Part shown: in pieces, positions 1-8,461 of the stretch
Layout: each line of letters begins with the position of its first letter
Position numbering within the stretch: the stretch's first letter is position 1
NCBI RefSeq assembly: GCF_003391055.1
Contig: NZ_QUAJ01000019.1
Location: 34,812 to 75,488 of the forward strand
Direction: 5' to 3'
DNA: 40,677 bases
From: Psychrilyobacter piezotolerans
GTDB taxonomy: Bacteria > Fusobacteriota > Fusobacteriia > Fusobacteriales > Fusobacteriaceae
Program-made: the position numbers and the translations under genes
Notes under the pieces: generated by a model
Databases searched by the model: none
Told to the model about the DNA's origin: nothing
What the model saw: the letters and a program-made list of their open reading frames with translations, nothing else

Positions 1-1029
1 CTCTATACTCTCTTTCATGGTTCCTATATTAAAACCGCTTATAAATGGTATGGCACCATTATCTCCTGTTATTTTTGGAGCAATGAATATCTCTCCTCCA
101 TCCAAGGCCTTTTCTTTAAAAGCCATGGATATCATGGAATTTCCGCCTTCCAACAGGATGGAATCTATTCCTGATTTACCGATCTCTTTTAATATATCTT
201 CCATTAAAAATCGATTTCCATCTAAAAATATAAACTTCACCTTATAATTTTTTTCGAATTTCACATGTTTTTCACTGTGGATATTCCCTTTGGAAGTGAT
301 TATTATAGATTTATTGTCACTGTTATTCTGGATAAAATTATAATCCTCCGGTGTTTTTAAGCCCGGATCCACAACTATTCTATGGGGGTTATTTCCTCCC
401 TCTATCCTTGCATTCAGTCTGGGGTTATCTCCTAAAAGGGTGTTTATCCCTACCATTATTCCCATATATTTATGCCGAAGTTCCTGTACCCTGGCCCTTG
501 ATTTTTCATTGGAGATCCATTTGGAATCCCCGCTTTTAGTGGCTATCTTTCCATCCAGGGTGATGGCACACTTTAAAAATAAATAGGGAATCTTTTCCTC
601 TATATATTTAAAAAATACAATATTTTGTTTTAAGGCTGCATCTTTTAAAACATTAATTTTTACTTCTATCCCTGCATCTTCTAAAAGTTTAACACCTTTC
701 CCTGCTACCAGGGGATTGGGATCCAGAGCAGCGATCACACATCGTTTAATTCCCATCTTAATTATTTTTTCAGCACAGGGAGGAGTTTTCCCATGGTGGG
801 AACACGGTTCCAAAGTCACATAGATAGTAGCTCCAGAAGCTTCTACCCCGGCCTCATCCAATGCAAAAACTTCTGCATGGGGTCCGCCATATTTTTTATG
901 GTAACCCCTTCCAATTATTTTACCAGCTTTTACAACTACCGATCCTACCATGGGATTAGGATTTACATTTCCCTCACCTAGGGCAGCCAGCTCCAGGGCT
1001 AATTCCATATATTTTTCGTCTAAATTCAC
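1..1029 (-). CDS. ribD: Bifunctional riboflavin deaminase/reductase RibD, C-terminus cut by window edge
   Basis: Catalyses two early riboflavin steps: deamination of the pyrimidine released from GTP, then reduction of its ribosyl side chain. The reading frame is open for 343 codons to the window edge. The N-terminal deaminase domain shows the zinc site H51-A52-E53 and PCSHHGKTPPC (residues 75-85, Cys76 and Cys85). The reductase domain begins near residue 145 (KCAITLDGKIATKSGDSKWI) and continues with GINTLLGDNPRLNAR and LLEGGNSM. The start is a GTG at 1029-1027 with GGAGGG about ten bases upstream; no ATG fits better. It lies downstream of ribH on the same strand and so probably shares the FMN riboswitch. 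The gap of about 290 bases between them is unusually long for an operon. Identification is secure; only the last residues are missing. Confidence 0.95.
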   Translation of the reverse strand, partial: MNLDEKYMELALELAALGEGNVNPNPMVGSVVVKAGKIIGRGYHKKYGGPHAEVFALDEAGVEASGATIYVTLEPCSHHGKTPPCAEKIIKMGIKRCVIAALDPNPLVAGKGVKLLEDAGIEVKINVLKDAALKQNIVFFKYIEEKIPYLFLKCAITLDGKIATKSGDSKWISNEKSRARVQELRHKYMGIMVGINTLLGDNPRLNARIEGGNNPHRIVVDPGLKTPEDYNFIQNNSDNKSIIITSKGNIHSEKHVKFEKNYKVKFIFLDGNRFLMEDILKEIGKSGIDSILLEGGNSMISMAFKEKALDGGEIFIAPKITGDNGAIPFISGFNIGTMKESIE

Positions 1030-1322
1030 CACAGTTAACCCTCCCCATTTTTTATCCTATTTTTACCACCAATCTACACTAATTTTCTCCAATCTTTTAA
1101 TCTGTGTTAGTCTGCGTAATCTGCGACTAAAAATTCTTTTTTTTCTTTGTCACCAATTAAAATCTTTCAACACAGAGATTCACTGAGTTTTCACTTAGAG
1201 TTTCACAGAGCTTTTTTATTAGTAATTATTCACTTTATCTCCTGATACCTCTTTTTCCTTCTATATAACTCTGTTACTTAAATTTTCAATTTTTCATTAT
1301 CCATTTTCAATTTTCCTCTTCC
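1030..1322. repeat. ribH-ribD spacer with short-period CACAGA/TCTGTG repeats
   Basis: No gene is seen. Positions about 1100-1128 contain TCTGTGTTAG, TCTGCGTAA and TCTGCGAC in succession. Positions about 1170-1212 contain CACAGAGATT, CACTGAGTTTT, CACTTAGAGTTT and CACAGAGC. Both read as degenerate tandem units of 9-12 bases, and the second array is in the opposite orientation to the first. The function is unknown. Confidence 0.5.
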
Positions 1323-1787
1323 TTATCCTATTGTGTTGATCAGATTTACCATCTCTATAGCTGATACTCCTGCATCAAACCCTTTATTCCCTGCTTTAGT
1401 TCCTGCTCTTTCTATAGCCTGCTCTATTGTGTTAGTTGTTAAAACTCCGAAAATCACAGGAATTCCAGCATCCATAGATACAGTTGCTATTCCTTTAGAT
1501 ACTTCTGCACATACATAGTCAAAATGAGGTGTTGATCCCTTTATTACTGCTCCTAAAGCTATTACAGCATCATATTTTTTAGTTTCTACCATTTTTTTAG
1601 CTATCAGCGGCATTTCAAATACTCCCGGAACCCATGCCATATCTATATTTTCATCATTTACACCATGTCTAACCAGAGCATCCTTAGCTCCTCCTAATAA
1701 TTTAGAAGTGATAAATTCATTAAATCTTCCGCATACTATTCCTACTCTGATGTTTTCTCCGTTAAAATTTCCTTCAAATGTTCTCAT
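1323..1787 (-). CDS. ribH: 6,7-dimethyl-8-ribityllumazine synthase (RibH)
   Basis: Joins the RibD-derived pyrimidine with dihydroxybutanone phosphate to make the riboflavin precursor lumazine. At 154 aa it is the normal length for the icosahedral lumazine synthase family. Family signatures are visible: [12 protein letters not shown] near residues 16-27, WVPGVFEMP at 52-60, and [14 protein letters not shown] at 79-92 with the proposed catalytic His88. ATG start at 1787 with GGGGG just upstream. It is the first gene after the FMN riboswitch and terminator, with ribD next on the same strand. The usual order is ribD-ribE-ribBA-ribH, so placing ribH first is a variant. Confidence 0.96.
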   Translation of the reverse strand: MRTFEGNFNGENIRVGIVCGRFNEFITSKLLGGAKDALVRHGVNDENIDMAWVPGVFEMPLIAKKMVETKKYDAVIALGAVIKGSTPHFDYVCAEVSKGIATVSMDAGIPVIFGVLTTNTIEQAIERAGTKAGNKGFDAGVSAIEMVNLINTIG

Positions 1788-1824
1788 AATTTTTTCCCCC
1801 GTATATTTTATTTTTTTTTATAAA

Positions 1825-1862
1825 AAAAGCCTCAAGTTTTTTACTTGAGGCTTTGGACTTTT
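1825..1862 (-). terminator. Intrinsic terminator of the FMN riboswitch
   Basis: On the minus strand AAAGCCTCAAGT is followed by a short A-rich loop and ACTTGAGGCTTTTTTT. The stem is perfect and ends in a T-run. It sits between the FMN aptamer and the ribH start, so it is the likely expression platform: FMN bound gives termination. Confidence 0.85.
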
Positions 1863-1980
1863 AATAATTTTCATTAATTCATAATTTTGTTAACAACATT
1901 TTTCTCTGAGCTTATTAAGAATGCAGCAAAAAGAAAAAATGCTTTTAAACTTTATAAATTAAAATTTTATTAAAAAACTT

Positions 1981-2083
1981 CTTTCATCCAGACTATCACT
2001 GTCGGTACCAGAATTTCACTAGTTCAGCTTACGCTCGCGGACTATTACCGCCGGTAGGGAATCACACCCTGCCCCGAAGTTCA
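1981..2083 (-). ncRNA. FMN riboswitch (RFN element)
   Basis: The minus strand carries the conserved RFN core. It has GGGGCAGGGTG, ATTCCCTACCGGCGGTAA, AGTCCGCGAGC, TGGTACCGACAG and AGTCTGGATGAAAG in the right order. FMN binding is known to shut off riboflavin biosynthesis or transport genes. Here it precedes a terminator and ribH-ribD, which fits transcriptional feedback. Confidence 0.95.
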
Positions 2084-2101
2084 TATTCAATTTTATAATT
2101 G

Positions 2102-2131
2102 ATTATATCCTTAATTTCTTTTCCTTGTCAA
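2102..2131 (-). promoter_or_regulatory. Sigma70-type promoter of the riboflavin operon
   Basis: On the minus strand a consensus TTGACA (2131-2126) and TATAAT (2107-2102) are separated by 18 bases. Initiation would fall near 2095, just ahead of the aptamer. Confidence 0.8.
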
Positions 2132-2204
2132 ACATTTTTTTTATTAATAATTTAAGACAAACAAATAAATAACTTAATCTATCCGACTTGTACAAATTTT
2201 TACT

Positions 2205-2241
2205 GAAAAAAAATCTTCAGCATTAGCCGAAGTTTTTTTTT
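2205..2241 (-). terminator. Intrinsic terminator after the envelope cluster
   Basis: Minus strand CTTCGGC-TAAT-GCTGAAG (one G-U pair) followed by ATTTTTTTT. It lies directly after the stop of the LolA-like gene and separates this operon from the riboflavin promoter. Confidence 0.8.
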
Positions 2242-2242
2242 C

Positions 2243-3028
2243 TCACTCCCTTTTCAGGTACCTGAAGGAAAAGTACTCATCCTTTACATCTCTGTTCAAG
2301 ACTATTTGGTCCGTTATCATCTCCGAAACTCTTTCATTTTCCAGGTTTTTCATGACCATATGTGTCAATCTGTACCTTTTTTTTTCCAGGTCCACCTCTT
2401 TTATGGAAAGGACGCTAAACTCTTTTCTGGGCTCACCGTCAAAGTTGTAATACAGGGCCCTTCTTATGATAAAATCTTTTTTAGATATGTAGATAATCTT
2501 TTTTAAAAAATCGTACTCTTCCTCTTTCTCCTCATTTATGGGCACCTGTTCTATCTCCCAGCAGGCTTCCCTGTTGACCATTTTTTCCCCCGACAGCTTG
2601 AAATTGAAGTCGGTGATTTTAATCCCACCTATGTCTGCATAGGTAAACTCCGACCCCATGAAGCTGTTCCCTTTTTCAGATGAAACAATCCTCCTTATCT
2701 TCCTAAGTGACGGGAGATACAGCCACTGGTCATTGTCCTTTGAACTGTCATAGTTGTATGTCAAAAAACTTGTTCCCTTTATCTCCCTTGGTTCCAAAAA
2801 CCTCATGAGTATCTTATTTGTTTCCCCCTTGTCATAGAGTTTGGTGACTGCTGCAATTTTTCTGACCCTCATGTTTCCCCTGTTGTCGTAGATCACAAGC
2901 CTCATGACGGCTTCTGAACCATCCAATTTAAGTTTTTCTTTATAAGTATCCACTATTTCATCAGCTGTATAATTTTGACCAAAACTCATGTTGAAAATTA
3001 AAAAGAATAAAAATAAAAGTTTCTTCAT
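2243..3028 (-). CDS. LolA-fold outer-membrane lipoprotein-sorting-like periplasmic protein
   Basis: Predicted periplasmic protein of about 261 aa. It starts MKKLLFLFFLIFNMSFG, a clear signal peptide, and then shows YTADEIVDTYKEKL. The mature part resembles the outer-membrane lipoprotein-sorting (LolA-like, DUF4292/DUF1329-type) fold that carries lipids or hydrophobic compounds: repeated beta strands, LYLPSLRKIRRI and the downstream MGSEFTYADIGG block. The frame extends 15 codons further upstream, but the ATG at 3028 is preferred. It has GGGGG eight bases upstream and gives a clean signal peptide without overlapping the MMPL gene. It is third in a barrel-MMPL-LolA operon. In other bacteria such proteins are found beside HAE3 exporters, so a shuttle role for that exporter is inferred. 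The substrate is unknown. Confidence 0.8.
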   Translation of the reverse strand: MKKLLFLFFLIFNMSFGQNYTADEIVDTYKEKLKLDGSEAVMRLVIYDNRGNMRVRKIAAVTKLYDKGETNKILMRFLEPREIKGTSFLTYNYDSSKDNDQWLYLPSLRKIRRIVSSEKGNSFMGSEFTYADIGGIKITDFNFKLSGEKMVNREACWEIEQVPINEEKEEEYDFLKKIIYISKKDFIIRRALYYNFDGEPRKEFSVLSIKEVDLEKKRYRLTHMVMKNLENERVSEMITDQIVLNRDVKDEYFSFRYLKRE

Positions 3029-3039
3029 GGCATTTCCCC

Positions 3040-5295
3040 CTATCTTAAAAATTTTGGATCGAACACAATACACATGGCAGGAAGAGTTACAATAGCAGCT
3101 ATAAGACAGGTTGTGATAGACACCACCACAAGGAACCCGAAGAACTGTACAGGGAGAAAGTTTGAAAGCAGCAGGGCCAAAAAACCTACTATAACGGAGA
3201 GGGCATTGAATACAATTCCCCTGCCCACTGTGGTAAGGGTCTTTTTAGCAGCCTCCCCACTTGTTTCCCCCATTCTTTTATACACCCTGTACCTCCATAA
3301 AAAATGGATTGTATAGTCCACCCCCACCCCTATCATTATCGAGGTTAGCATTACGGTGACTATGTTTAACTCTATTCCAAAATATCCCATGAGACCGAAA
3401 AGTACCAGGATGGCAGAGCATATGGGGATTGTTGAGAATAGTCCTGCCCACATAGACCGGAATAGAAATCCTACTATAACAGCAACTACCGTCATAGACA
3501 GTGCAAGGCTCAGCAGCTGCCCCCTTACAACGGCTGTCACAAGCTCTGCAAGTATATCGCCGAAGCCGCCGATCAGTTTAAAGGGTGAATTTTCAAACTC
3601 GATATCATTCTTTATGACCCTTAATTCATCCTGTATCGCCTTGACACTTTTACTGGCTACCCTCTCTGTAATAAGGGCATTTTCATAGTTAAAGTCAATC
3701 AACTTTTCAAGATCCTCAGGGTCTCCACTCATGGAATAGAGCAGATAGTACTCTGAGATTGTTCTTGTGTTTTCAGGCACCCGGTCAAATTCCGGGTCGT
3801 CGTTATTTAGGACCTTGTTCATCTTTCTCATTACATCGGAAATAGAACTAACACTCCCCACTATCTCCCTGCTCTCCATTTTTTTGCCCAATGTATCCAA
3901 ATCTTTCATTATCTTTGGATCTTTTAGATCTCCACTTGCAAGTACGGATATTGTGGTGGAACCGCCAAATTTTTCATTTATAAAGTTGTCCGCTCTGACA
4001 ATGGGGGAGTGTTTTGGAAAATAGTTTACCGGATTTGTGTCCACAACAATCTTGAATATTCCCAGGGAAGCCAGCACTACAAAGACTGTGCTGGCGAAAA
4101 TAACTTTTTTGGGTTTTTCAGCCACTGTATCTGCCAGGATTTTCAGGATTTTTTCAAGGGGGGACCCCCTTCCTGTTTTTTTACTCTTAGGTTTTGATTT
4201 TGGCAGTATGGCAAGGAATGCAGGTATGAATACCAGACTTGAAAACAGAGCAAATGCAATACCTATAGAAGCAAGTATCCCCAACTGTTTTGCAGGGACT
4301 ATTATATGGGTTGCCAGACAAAGCAGTCCGGCAATTGTAGTGAGACCAGCTGCAATAACAGGACCCCCAAGTGATTTAAGAATTTTTTTGATTAACTTTT
4401 CTTTATCCATATCCGGGTTTTCTCTCAGTTCAAACTGGTATTCTGCAATAAGATGGATGCCGTAATCATTTGCAATTGCAATCAGTATAACCGGTAATAT
4501 AATGGTAATAAACTGTATCTTCCAGCCAAATAGACGTATTGAACCCATGGCAATTGAGATTGAAAGTATTACAACTACAAAGGGAAGTAGTACCCCCTTT
4601 AACTCCCTAAAGCAGACATATAGAAAAATCAGCATGATGAGTATCCCCACAGGCATAAAGGTTTTTATGTCTTTTCTCATGTATTGAGAGACAAGAGACC
4701 TGATATATGGCAAGCCAGCGATCTCTACCTTTTCCTTTCCTGGGTATTTTTCAATTGTCTTTTTTATCTCCCCTACTATATACTCATCATTTATATTTTT
4801 CTCCACAAAAACCACTATGGAGGCTGCATCGAAATTCTTGGATACCAATGACCCGTAAACCATATCATTTTCAACTATATGTTTTTTCAGCTCTTCAAAA
4901 TCGGATTTTTTTCTTGGTATTCTTTTTAAGAAGGGGCTGATCAGCAGCGCCCCCTTTACAGACCTTATGTCATTTGTTTCAGAAAGGCTCATTATTCTGT
5001 CAACACCATGGATCTTACCCAGCTCTTTTGAAAGATCCTTTACCCTTTTTAATGTGTCCCCATTTAATATGTTGTCTGTTTCCAGGCCTATCATTATTAT
5101 CTCTGTCCCGCCAAAAATCTCCTCTATCCTGTCCAGCCTCAGTCTGGATGGCATATCATCCGGGAGCTGGCTTTTTATATCGGCATCGAACTGGGTCCTG
5201 GGGATGTTTCTGGCAAATACAAGTCCGATAACTATAAAAAAGGCCACAAGAAACCACCTGTACTTTATATAAAACTTAGAAATTTTTCCCCACAT
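3040..5295 (-). CDS. MMPL/RND-superfamily exporter (HAE3 type)
   Basis: Inner-membrane protein of about 751 aa with the duplicated RND layout. One TM is near residue 15, followed by a large periplasmic loop to about 200. Then come a block of TMs (200-370), another TM near 400, a second periplasmic loop, and a closing block (590-745). Family motifs include PRTQFDADIKSQLPDD after TM1 and the TM4 charged patch IAIANDYGIHLIAEY, matched in the second half by IGVGVDYTIHFLWRY. HAE3 proteins export hydrophobic or lipid-like molecules using the proton gradient. The frame can start at a GTG (5304), but AGGGGTG lies seven bases before the ATG at 5295, which is preferred. It sits between the barrel and LolA-like genes with gaps of about 11 bases, so one operon is very likely. 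Confidence 0.88.
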   Translation of the reverse strand: MWGKISKFYIKYRWFLVAFFIVIGLVFARNIPRTQFDADIKSQLPDDMPSRLRLDRIEEIFGGTEIIMIGLETDNILNGDTLKRVKDLSKELGKIHGVDRIMSLSETNDIRSVKGALLISPFLKRIPRKKSDFEELKKHIVENDMVYGSLVSKNFDAASIVVFVEKNINDEYIVGEIKKTIEKYPGKEKVEIAGLPYIRSLVSQYMRKDIKTFMPVGILIMLIFLYVCFRELKGVLLPFVVVILSISIAMGSIRLFGWKIQFITIILPVILIAIANDYGIHLIAEYQFELRENPDMDKEKLIKKILKSLGGPVIAAGLTTIAGLLCLATHIIVPAKQLGILASIGIAFALFSSLVFIPAFLAILPKSKPKSKKTGRGSPLEKILKILADTVAEKPKKVIFASTVFVVLASLGIFKIVVDTNPVNYFPKHSPIVRADNFINEKFGGSTTISVLASGDLKDPKIMKDLDTLGKKMESREIVGSVSSISDVMRKMNKVLNNDDPEFDRVPENTRTISEYYLLYSMSGDPEDLEKLIDFNYENALITERVASKSVKAIQDELRVIKNDIEFENSPFKLIGGFGDILAELVTAVVRGQLLSLALSMTVVAVIVGFLFRSMWAGLFSTIPICSAILVLFGLMGYFGIELNIVTVMLTSIMIGVGVDYTIHFLWRYRVYKRMGETSGEAAKKTLTTVGRGIVFNALSVIVGFLALLLSNFLPVQFFGFLVVVSITTCLIAAIVTLPAMCIVFDPKFLR

Positions 5296-5306
5296 AGCTT
5301 TCACCC

Positions 5307-6533
5307 CTAGAAATTTAATTTTATCTCTGCATAACAGCTTGTCTTCCTATCCCCGATTAGGTCGAAAAGGGTACCACTATCCCCTAAAAATAGATCTGCC
5401 CCCACTGTGAGTACGAGGTCATCTGTGATATTATATTCAGCTTTTATCCTGGTAAAAAGCTCTTTTGTGTCTATGTTGTAGTTTGTCAGGTTCTCCAATT
5501 TAAGAGTTTCATAGAAGAGATCCCAGGAGAGTCTGTAGACAAGAGAGTTTTGCAGTTTTTGGGTCTGCCCGGCAAGGACAGAGTTAAACCTCTCTATTTC
5601 ACTGGAGTATTCCCCACGAAAATCAACTACATAGGTTCCCATATACTGTAAAATCAGATTAAGATCCTTTGCGATCTCCCTGTCAATACCCATTATATAT
5701 TCTATTTCAGGATTTGGGACATAATCCTTCTTCCTATAATTTTTTGTATGTTTGTAAGCAAATTCACCCCTGAATCCATAGTCCCCTAATGTTGTTGCAA
5801 AATCAGCCCCCAGCACATCATACCTGTAGGGCTTTTTTACCCTTTCCCCATCTATCACAGCAACCCCAAATTCCGGGGAATAGCCATGAAAATAGGAGAT
5901 CGATCCGTCAAATGCAGGATCCTCAAATGTAAGCTTTAAGGCTTCGGAAAATTTTTCCTCATATTCACCCTCTGGCAGTTCTATGGGTATTTCTGAAAAC
6001 TTATATCTGGGTATGAGAACGCCCTGCAGGGTGAATGGGTAGAAATTATAGTCGGTTTTTGCCATGAAGTTTGCCAGTCTCCTGTCATCCTCCTGGGGAG
6101 AAAAGAGACCCAGGTCTTTAGGATTTAGGTTATCAGTTGGGTTTACCCCATCACCTCTACCCCATACAATCACCTGTTCCCCCACTCTAAAGTCAAATTT
6201 ATCCAGATAGATGTCCAGATACCCTTCCCTTATAGACACCATGTCCTCCTCCGACTTTATCCTCAGGTCCACATATGCCATTCCGATTTGCTCTCTGGGG
6301 ATCTTAAGCTGCAGTGAGGTTTCAAAATATTGATCAGCTACCTCACCATCCTTCTCCAGGAAGATATCTCCCCGGACATATCCTCCCAAATCATATTTTG
6401 GTCTTCCCTCATCACCTTTTAAAATCGAACTTTCAAAATTCCCTGTTTCTTCAGAGATTGCAGACTCAAAAAGCCCATTTTCCCCTAGAAGAGAAGTGCT
6501 TAGCGTGATAAAAAGCAGAAATATATTTTTCAA
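5307..6533 (-). CDS. DUF1302-like outer-membrane beta-barrel protein
   Basis: About 408 aa with a signal peptide (KNIFLLFITLSTSLLG), many alternating amphipathic strands and a C-terminal KLNF ending typical of outer-membrane barrels. The stretch VGEQVIVWGRGDGVNPTDNL (near residue 115-135) closely matches the DUF1302-type barrels that accompany RND/MMPL genes in proteobacteria. A GTG at 6542 is possible, but GGGAGG abuts it. The TTG at 6533 sits eight bases from that site and begins the signal peptide cleanly, so it is preferred. First gene of the barrel-MMPL-LolA cluster. Likely role: the outer-membrane part of a trans-envelope transport path. This is inferred from context, not shown by sequence. 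Confidence 0.75.
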   Translation of the reverse strand: MKNIFLLFITLSTSLLGENGLFESAISEETGNFESSILKGDEGRPKYDLGGYVRGDIFLEKDGEVADQYFETSLQLKIPREQIGMAYVDLRIKSEEDMVSIREGYLDIYLDKFDFRVGEQVIVWGRGDGVNPTDNLNPKDLGLFSPQEDDRRLANFMAKTDYNFYPFTLQGVLIPRYKFSEIPIELPEGEYEEKFSEALKLTFEDPAFDGSISYFHGYSPEFGVAVIDGERVKKPYRYDVLGADFATTLGDYGFRGEFAYKHTKNYRKKDYVPNPEIEYIMGIDREIAKDLNLILQYMGTYVVDFRGEYSSEIERFNSVLAGQTQKLQNSLVYRLSWDLFYETLKLENLTNYNIDTKELFTRIKAEYNITDDLVLTVGADLFLGDSGTLFDLIGDRKTSCYAEIKLNF

Positions 6534-6595
6534 ACTATCCACCTCCCAAATAAAAAATAAAAGAATATCTAAATTTTGTTTTTAAACGTTAGTTT

Positions 6596-6618
6596 TATAT
6601 ACCTAATTTAAGTATATA
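6596..6618. promoter_or_regulatory. Inverted repeat upstream of the barrel gene, possible operator
   Basis: TATATAC and GTATATA are separated by nine bases, a perfect 7-bp inverted repeat about 60 bases upstream of the barrel start. The spacing resembles repressor operators, but the AT-rich composition makes chance possible. No obvious regulator gene is adjacent. Confidence 0.3.
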
Positions 6619-7074
6619 ATCTTTTTTATAGTTTTCAATAAATTTAGTTTATTTTTTTTATTTGTAAATAGTTAGTAATATTTTGTCATCTCATGCATTA
6701 TTTCGATGACTTTCGGCACACTTTGAAGTTAGGTTAAAAACGAAATAGTTAATTTGAAATAAAGGAAAATCTTATCTTATCGAATAAATAGTAATATATC
6801 AAAAATTAATCTTAAAAAAAAGTGAGCTATTCACGACGAGAAGCAATGAGTATTTTAGAGGATACCCTATTGGCGGAGCTGTTGGTGATACCTTAGGTCT
6901 TTTTTACAAATAACAATCAGGTTAAACAATCATTAAATATTAAAAAAAATTAATTTTATGGAGTGTAAATTTATAAAATTTTTAATGGAGTTTTAATTTT
7001 ATTCTATCTATTATAGGTGGTATACTCGTATTGAGGAGATATTACCTTAATTACTTTCAGGAGGTGTCTATAAG
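6619..7074. other. AT-rich spacer between divergent genes, no gene seen
   Basis: About 450 bases with no convincing reading frame. The right end holds a TATACT -10-like box (about 7021) with a TG one base upstream and then AGGAGG, serving the small gene that follows. A patch near 6870-6915 (CCTTAGGTCTTTTTTACAA) resembles CCTTAGGTATTTTTTACAA near 12296-12314. Confidence 0.4.
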
Positions 7075-7245
7075 GTGAAAGCGTTTCTTATATTGAAAAA
7101 AGGTGAAAAAATAATACAAAACTTTAACAACAAAACATTACTTCTAGCTTCTATCATATCTTGGAATAGAAGTTTTGGAGACTATGATCCTATGAAAATA
7201 ATCATGGCTCTAGACGGCAGCGGACAGATAATTTTTAGTTCTTAA
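7075..7245 (+). CDS. Hypothetical 56-aa small protein
   Basis: Short frame beginning GTG at 7075 with a strong AGGAGG ten bases upstream, ending TAA at 7245. The product starts MKAFLILKKGEKIIQ and ends MALDGSGQIIFSS, with no signal peptide or membrane segment. I do not recognise it. A -10-like box (TATACT near 7021) lies in front and a perfect bidirectional terminator follows, so it looks like a self-contained transcription unit. Strong initiation signals and framing by control elements are the main reasons to call it real. Confidence 0.55.
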   Translation: MKAFLILKKGEKIIQNFNNKTLLLASIISWNRSFGDYDPMKIIMALDGSGQIIFSS

Positions 7246-7260
7246 TTTTTTATAATTTTA

Positions 7261-7288
7261 AAAGCCCAAGTCTTTAGACTTGGGCTTT
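7261..7288. terminator. Bidirectional intrinsic terminator
   Basis: AAAGCCCAAGTC-TTTA-GACTTGGGCTTT, a perfect 12-bp stem with a four-base loop. It lies between the convergent 56-aa gene and mnmA and can serve both. Confidence 0.85.
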
Positions 7289-7322
7289 ATTATTGGAAAT
7301 AATTTTAATTTTTTAAATCTTA

Positions 7323-8420
7323 TTATTTAACTATAAATCCACTGGCCATGACTTCACCATCATAATTATAAAGTACCACACCTTGCCCCGGAGTTATAGC
7401 TCTAACCTTCTCTTGCGTAAAATCTATCTTTATCTTATCATTTTCTAAAACCTTTACAGTACAAGGATGAAATTTATCCCGAGATCTAGTCTTTGCTCTC
7501 AATTTCATATTTTTTAAATCTTCTATCATTTCGCAGCCCAAAAGATTTATCTTATCGGCTATCAAATATGAACTGAATAATTCTTCATTATTTCCAACTA
7601 TCAAACGATTTTTTTTCCCATCTATCTGAACAACATAAAGCGGTGTAGGGTAACTGATTCCCAGGCCTTTTCTCTGCCCAATAGTATAAAAACTAACTCC
7701 TCTATGCTTACCTATTACCTTTCCGTCTGTTGTAACAATCTCACCTTCACATGTGGCTTTACCATCTGTCAGCTCATTTAAGAACTCTCCTAATTTACCA
7801 TCTTCTACAAAACAGATCTCCTGACTGTCTTTTTTAGCATATACTCTGATATTTAATAGCTCAGCTAATTCTCTTACCTGGGGCTTTTCAAGATCTCCTA
7901 TTGGAAACATTAATTTTTTTATATTTTCTTTTCTCATTTGAGACAGGAAATATACCTGATCTTTATTTGGATCGTCACCTATTTTTAACAGCCCATTTTC
8001 TATCTTGGCATAATGCCCGGTAGCTATAAAATCTGCTCCGTGGGATAATCCTAATTCTACCAGCCTTCCAAACTTGATGTATCTATTACACACCATGCAT
8101 GGATTAGGAGTTCTTCCTTCCATATAGTCATTTACAAAGCTGTCTACTACTATGTCTTTGAATTCATCTCCTAAACGAATCATATGATGTTCTATCCCCA
8201 GATCATCACATACTTTTTTTGCATCACTTAAGTCTATACTTGTACTGCATGCTGACCCGCTGGTCCATACTTCCATTGTGATTCCAAAAACTTTGTATCC
8301 CTGTTTTTTTAACAGATACGCTACTGTTGAAGAATCTACTCCTCCACTCATTGCCACTGCTACTGTTACATTTTCATTCTTCGGATCATACTTTAAGTAT
8401 GAGTCTAATTTTTTTACCAT
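7323..8420 (-). CDS. mnmA: tRNA-specific 2-thiouridylase MnmA
   Basis: Adds sulfur to uridine 34 of tRNA Lys/Glu/Gln in the cytoplasm using ATP and persulfide relayed by partner proteins. At 365 aa it has the family length. The PP-loop ATP site SGGVDSS is at residues 25-31. The two catalytic cysteines are in NPCMVCN and QEICFV, and GHYAKI, FLSQM and YTIGQRKGLG are also typical. ATG start with AAGGAG eight bases upstream. The LysE-like gene ends 41 bases upstream on the same strand, so co-transcription is possible. Confidence 0.97.
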   Translation of the reverse strand: MVKKLDSYLKYDPKNENVTVAVAMSGGVDSSTVAYLLKKQGYKVFGITMEVWTSGSACSTSIDLSDAKKVCDDLGIEHHMIRLGDEFKDIVVDSFVNDYMEGRTPNPCMVCNRYIKFGRLVELGLSHGADFIATGHYAKIENGLLKIGDDPNKDQVYFLSQMRKENIKKLMFPIGDLEKPQVRELAELLNIRVYAKKDSQEICFVEDGKLGEFLNELTDGKATCEGEIVTTDGKVIGKHRGVSFYTIGQRKGLGISYPTPLYVVQIDGKKNRLIVGNNEELFSSYLIADKINLLGCEMIEDLKNMKLRAKTRSRDKFHPCTVKVLENDKIKIDFTQEKVRAITPGQGVVLYNYDGEVMASGFIVK

Positions 8421-8461
8421 TTCACTACTCCTTTTTTAAGATTATAGGAAAAAGCTATATC

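Noticed and set aside
3074-5272. Several plus-strand frames of 60-142 codons opposite the MMPL gene
   Set aside because: Composition is the mirror of the strongly coding minus strand; no ribosome sites or recognisable domains.
6824-6912. A frame reading GYPIGGAVGDTLG, resembling the start motif of ADP-ribosylglycohydrolases
   Set aside because: Only about 28 codons, no ribosome site, no further family motif; part of it also matches a repeat at about 12296-12314, so it is treated as a chance or repeat-derived match.
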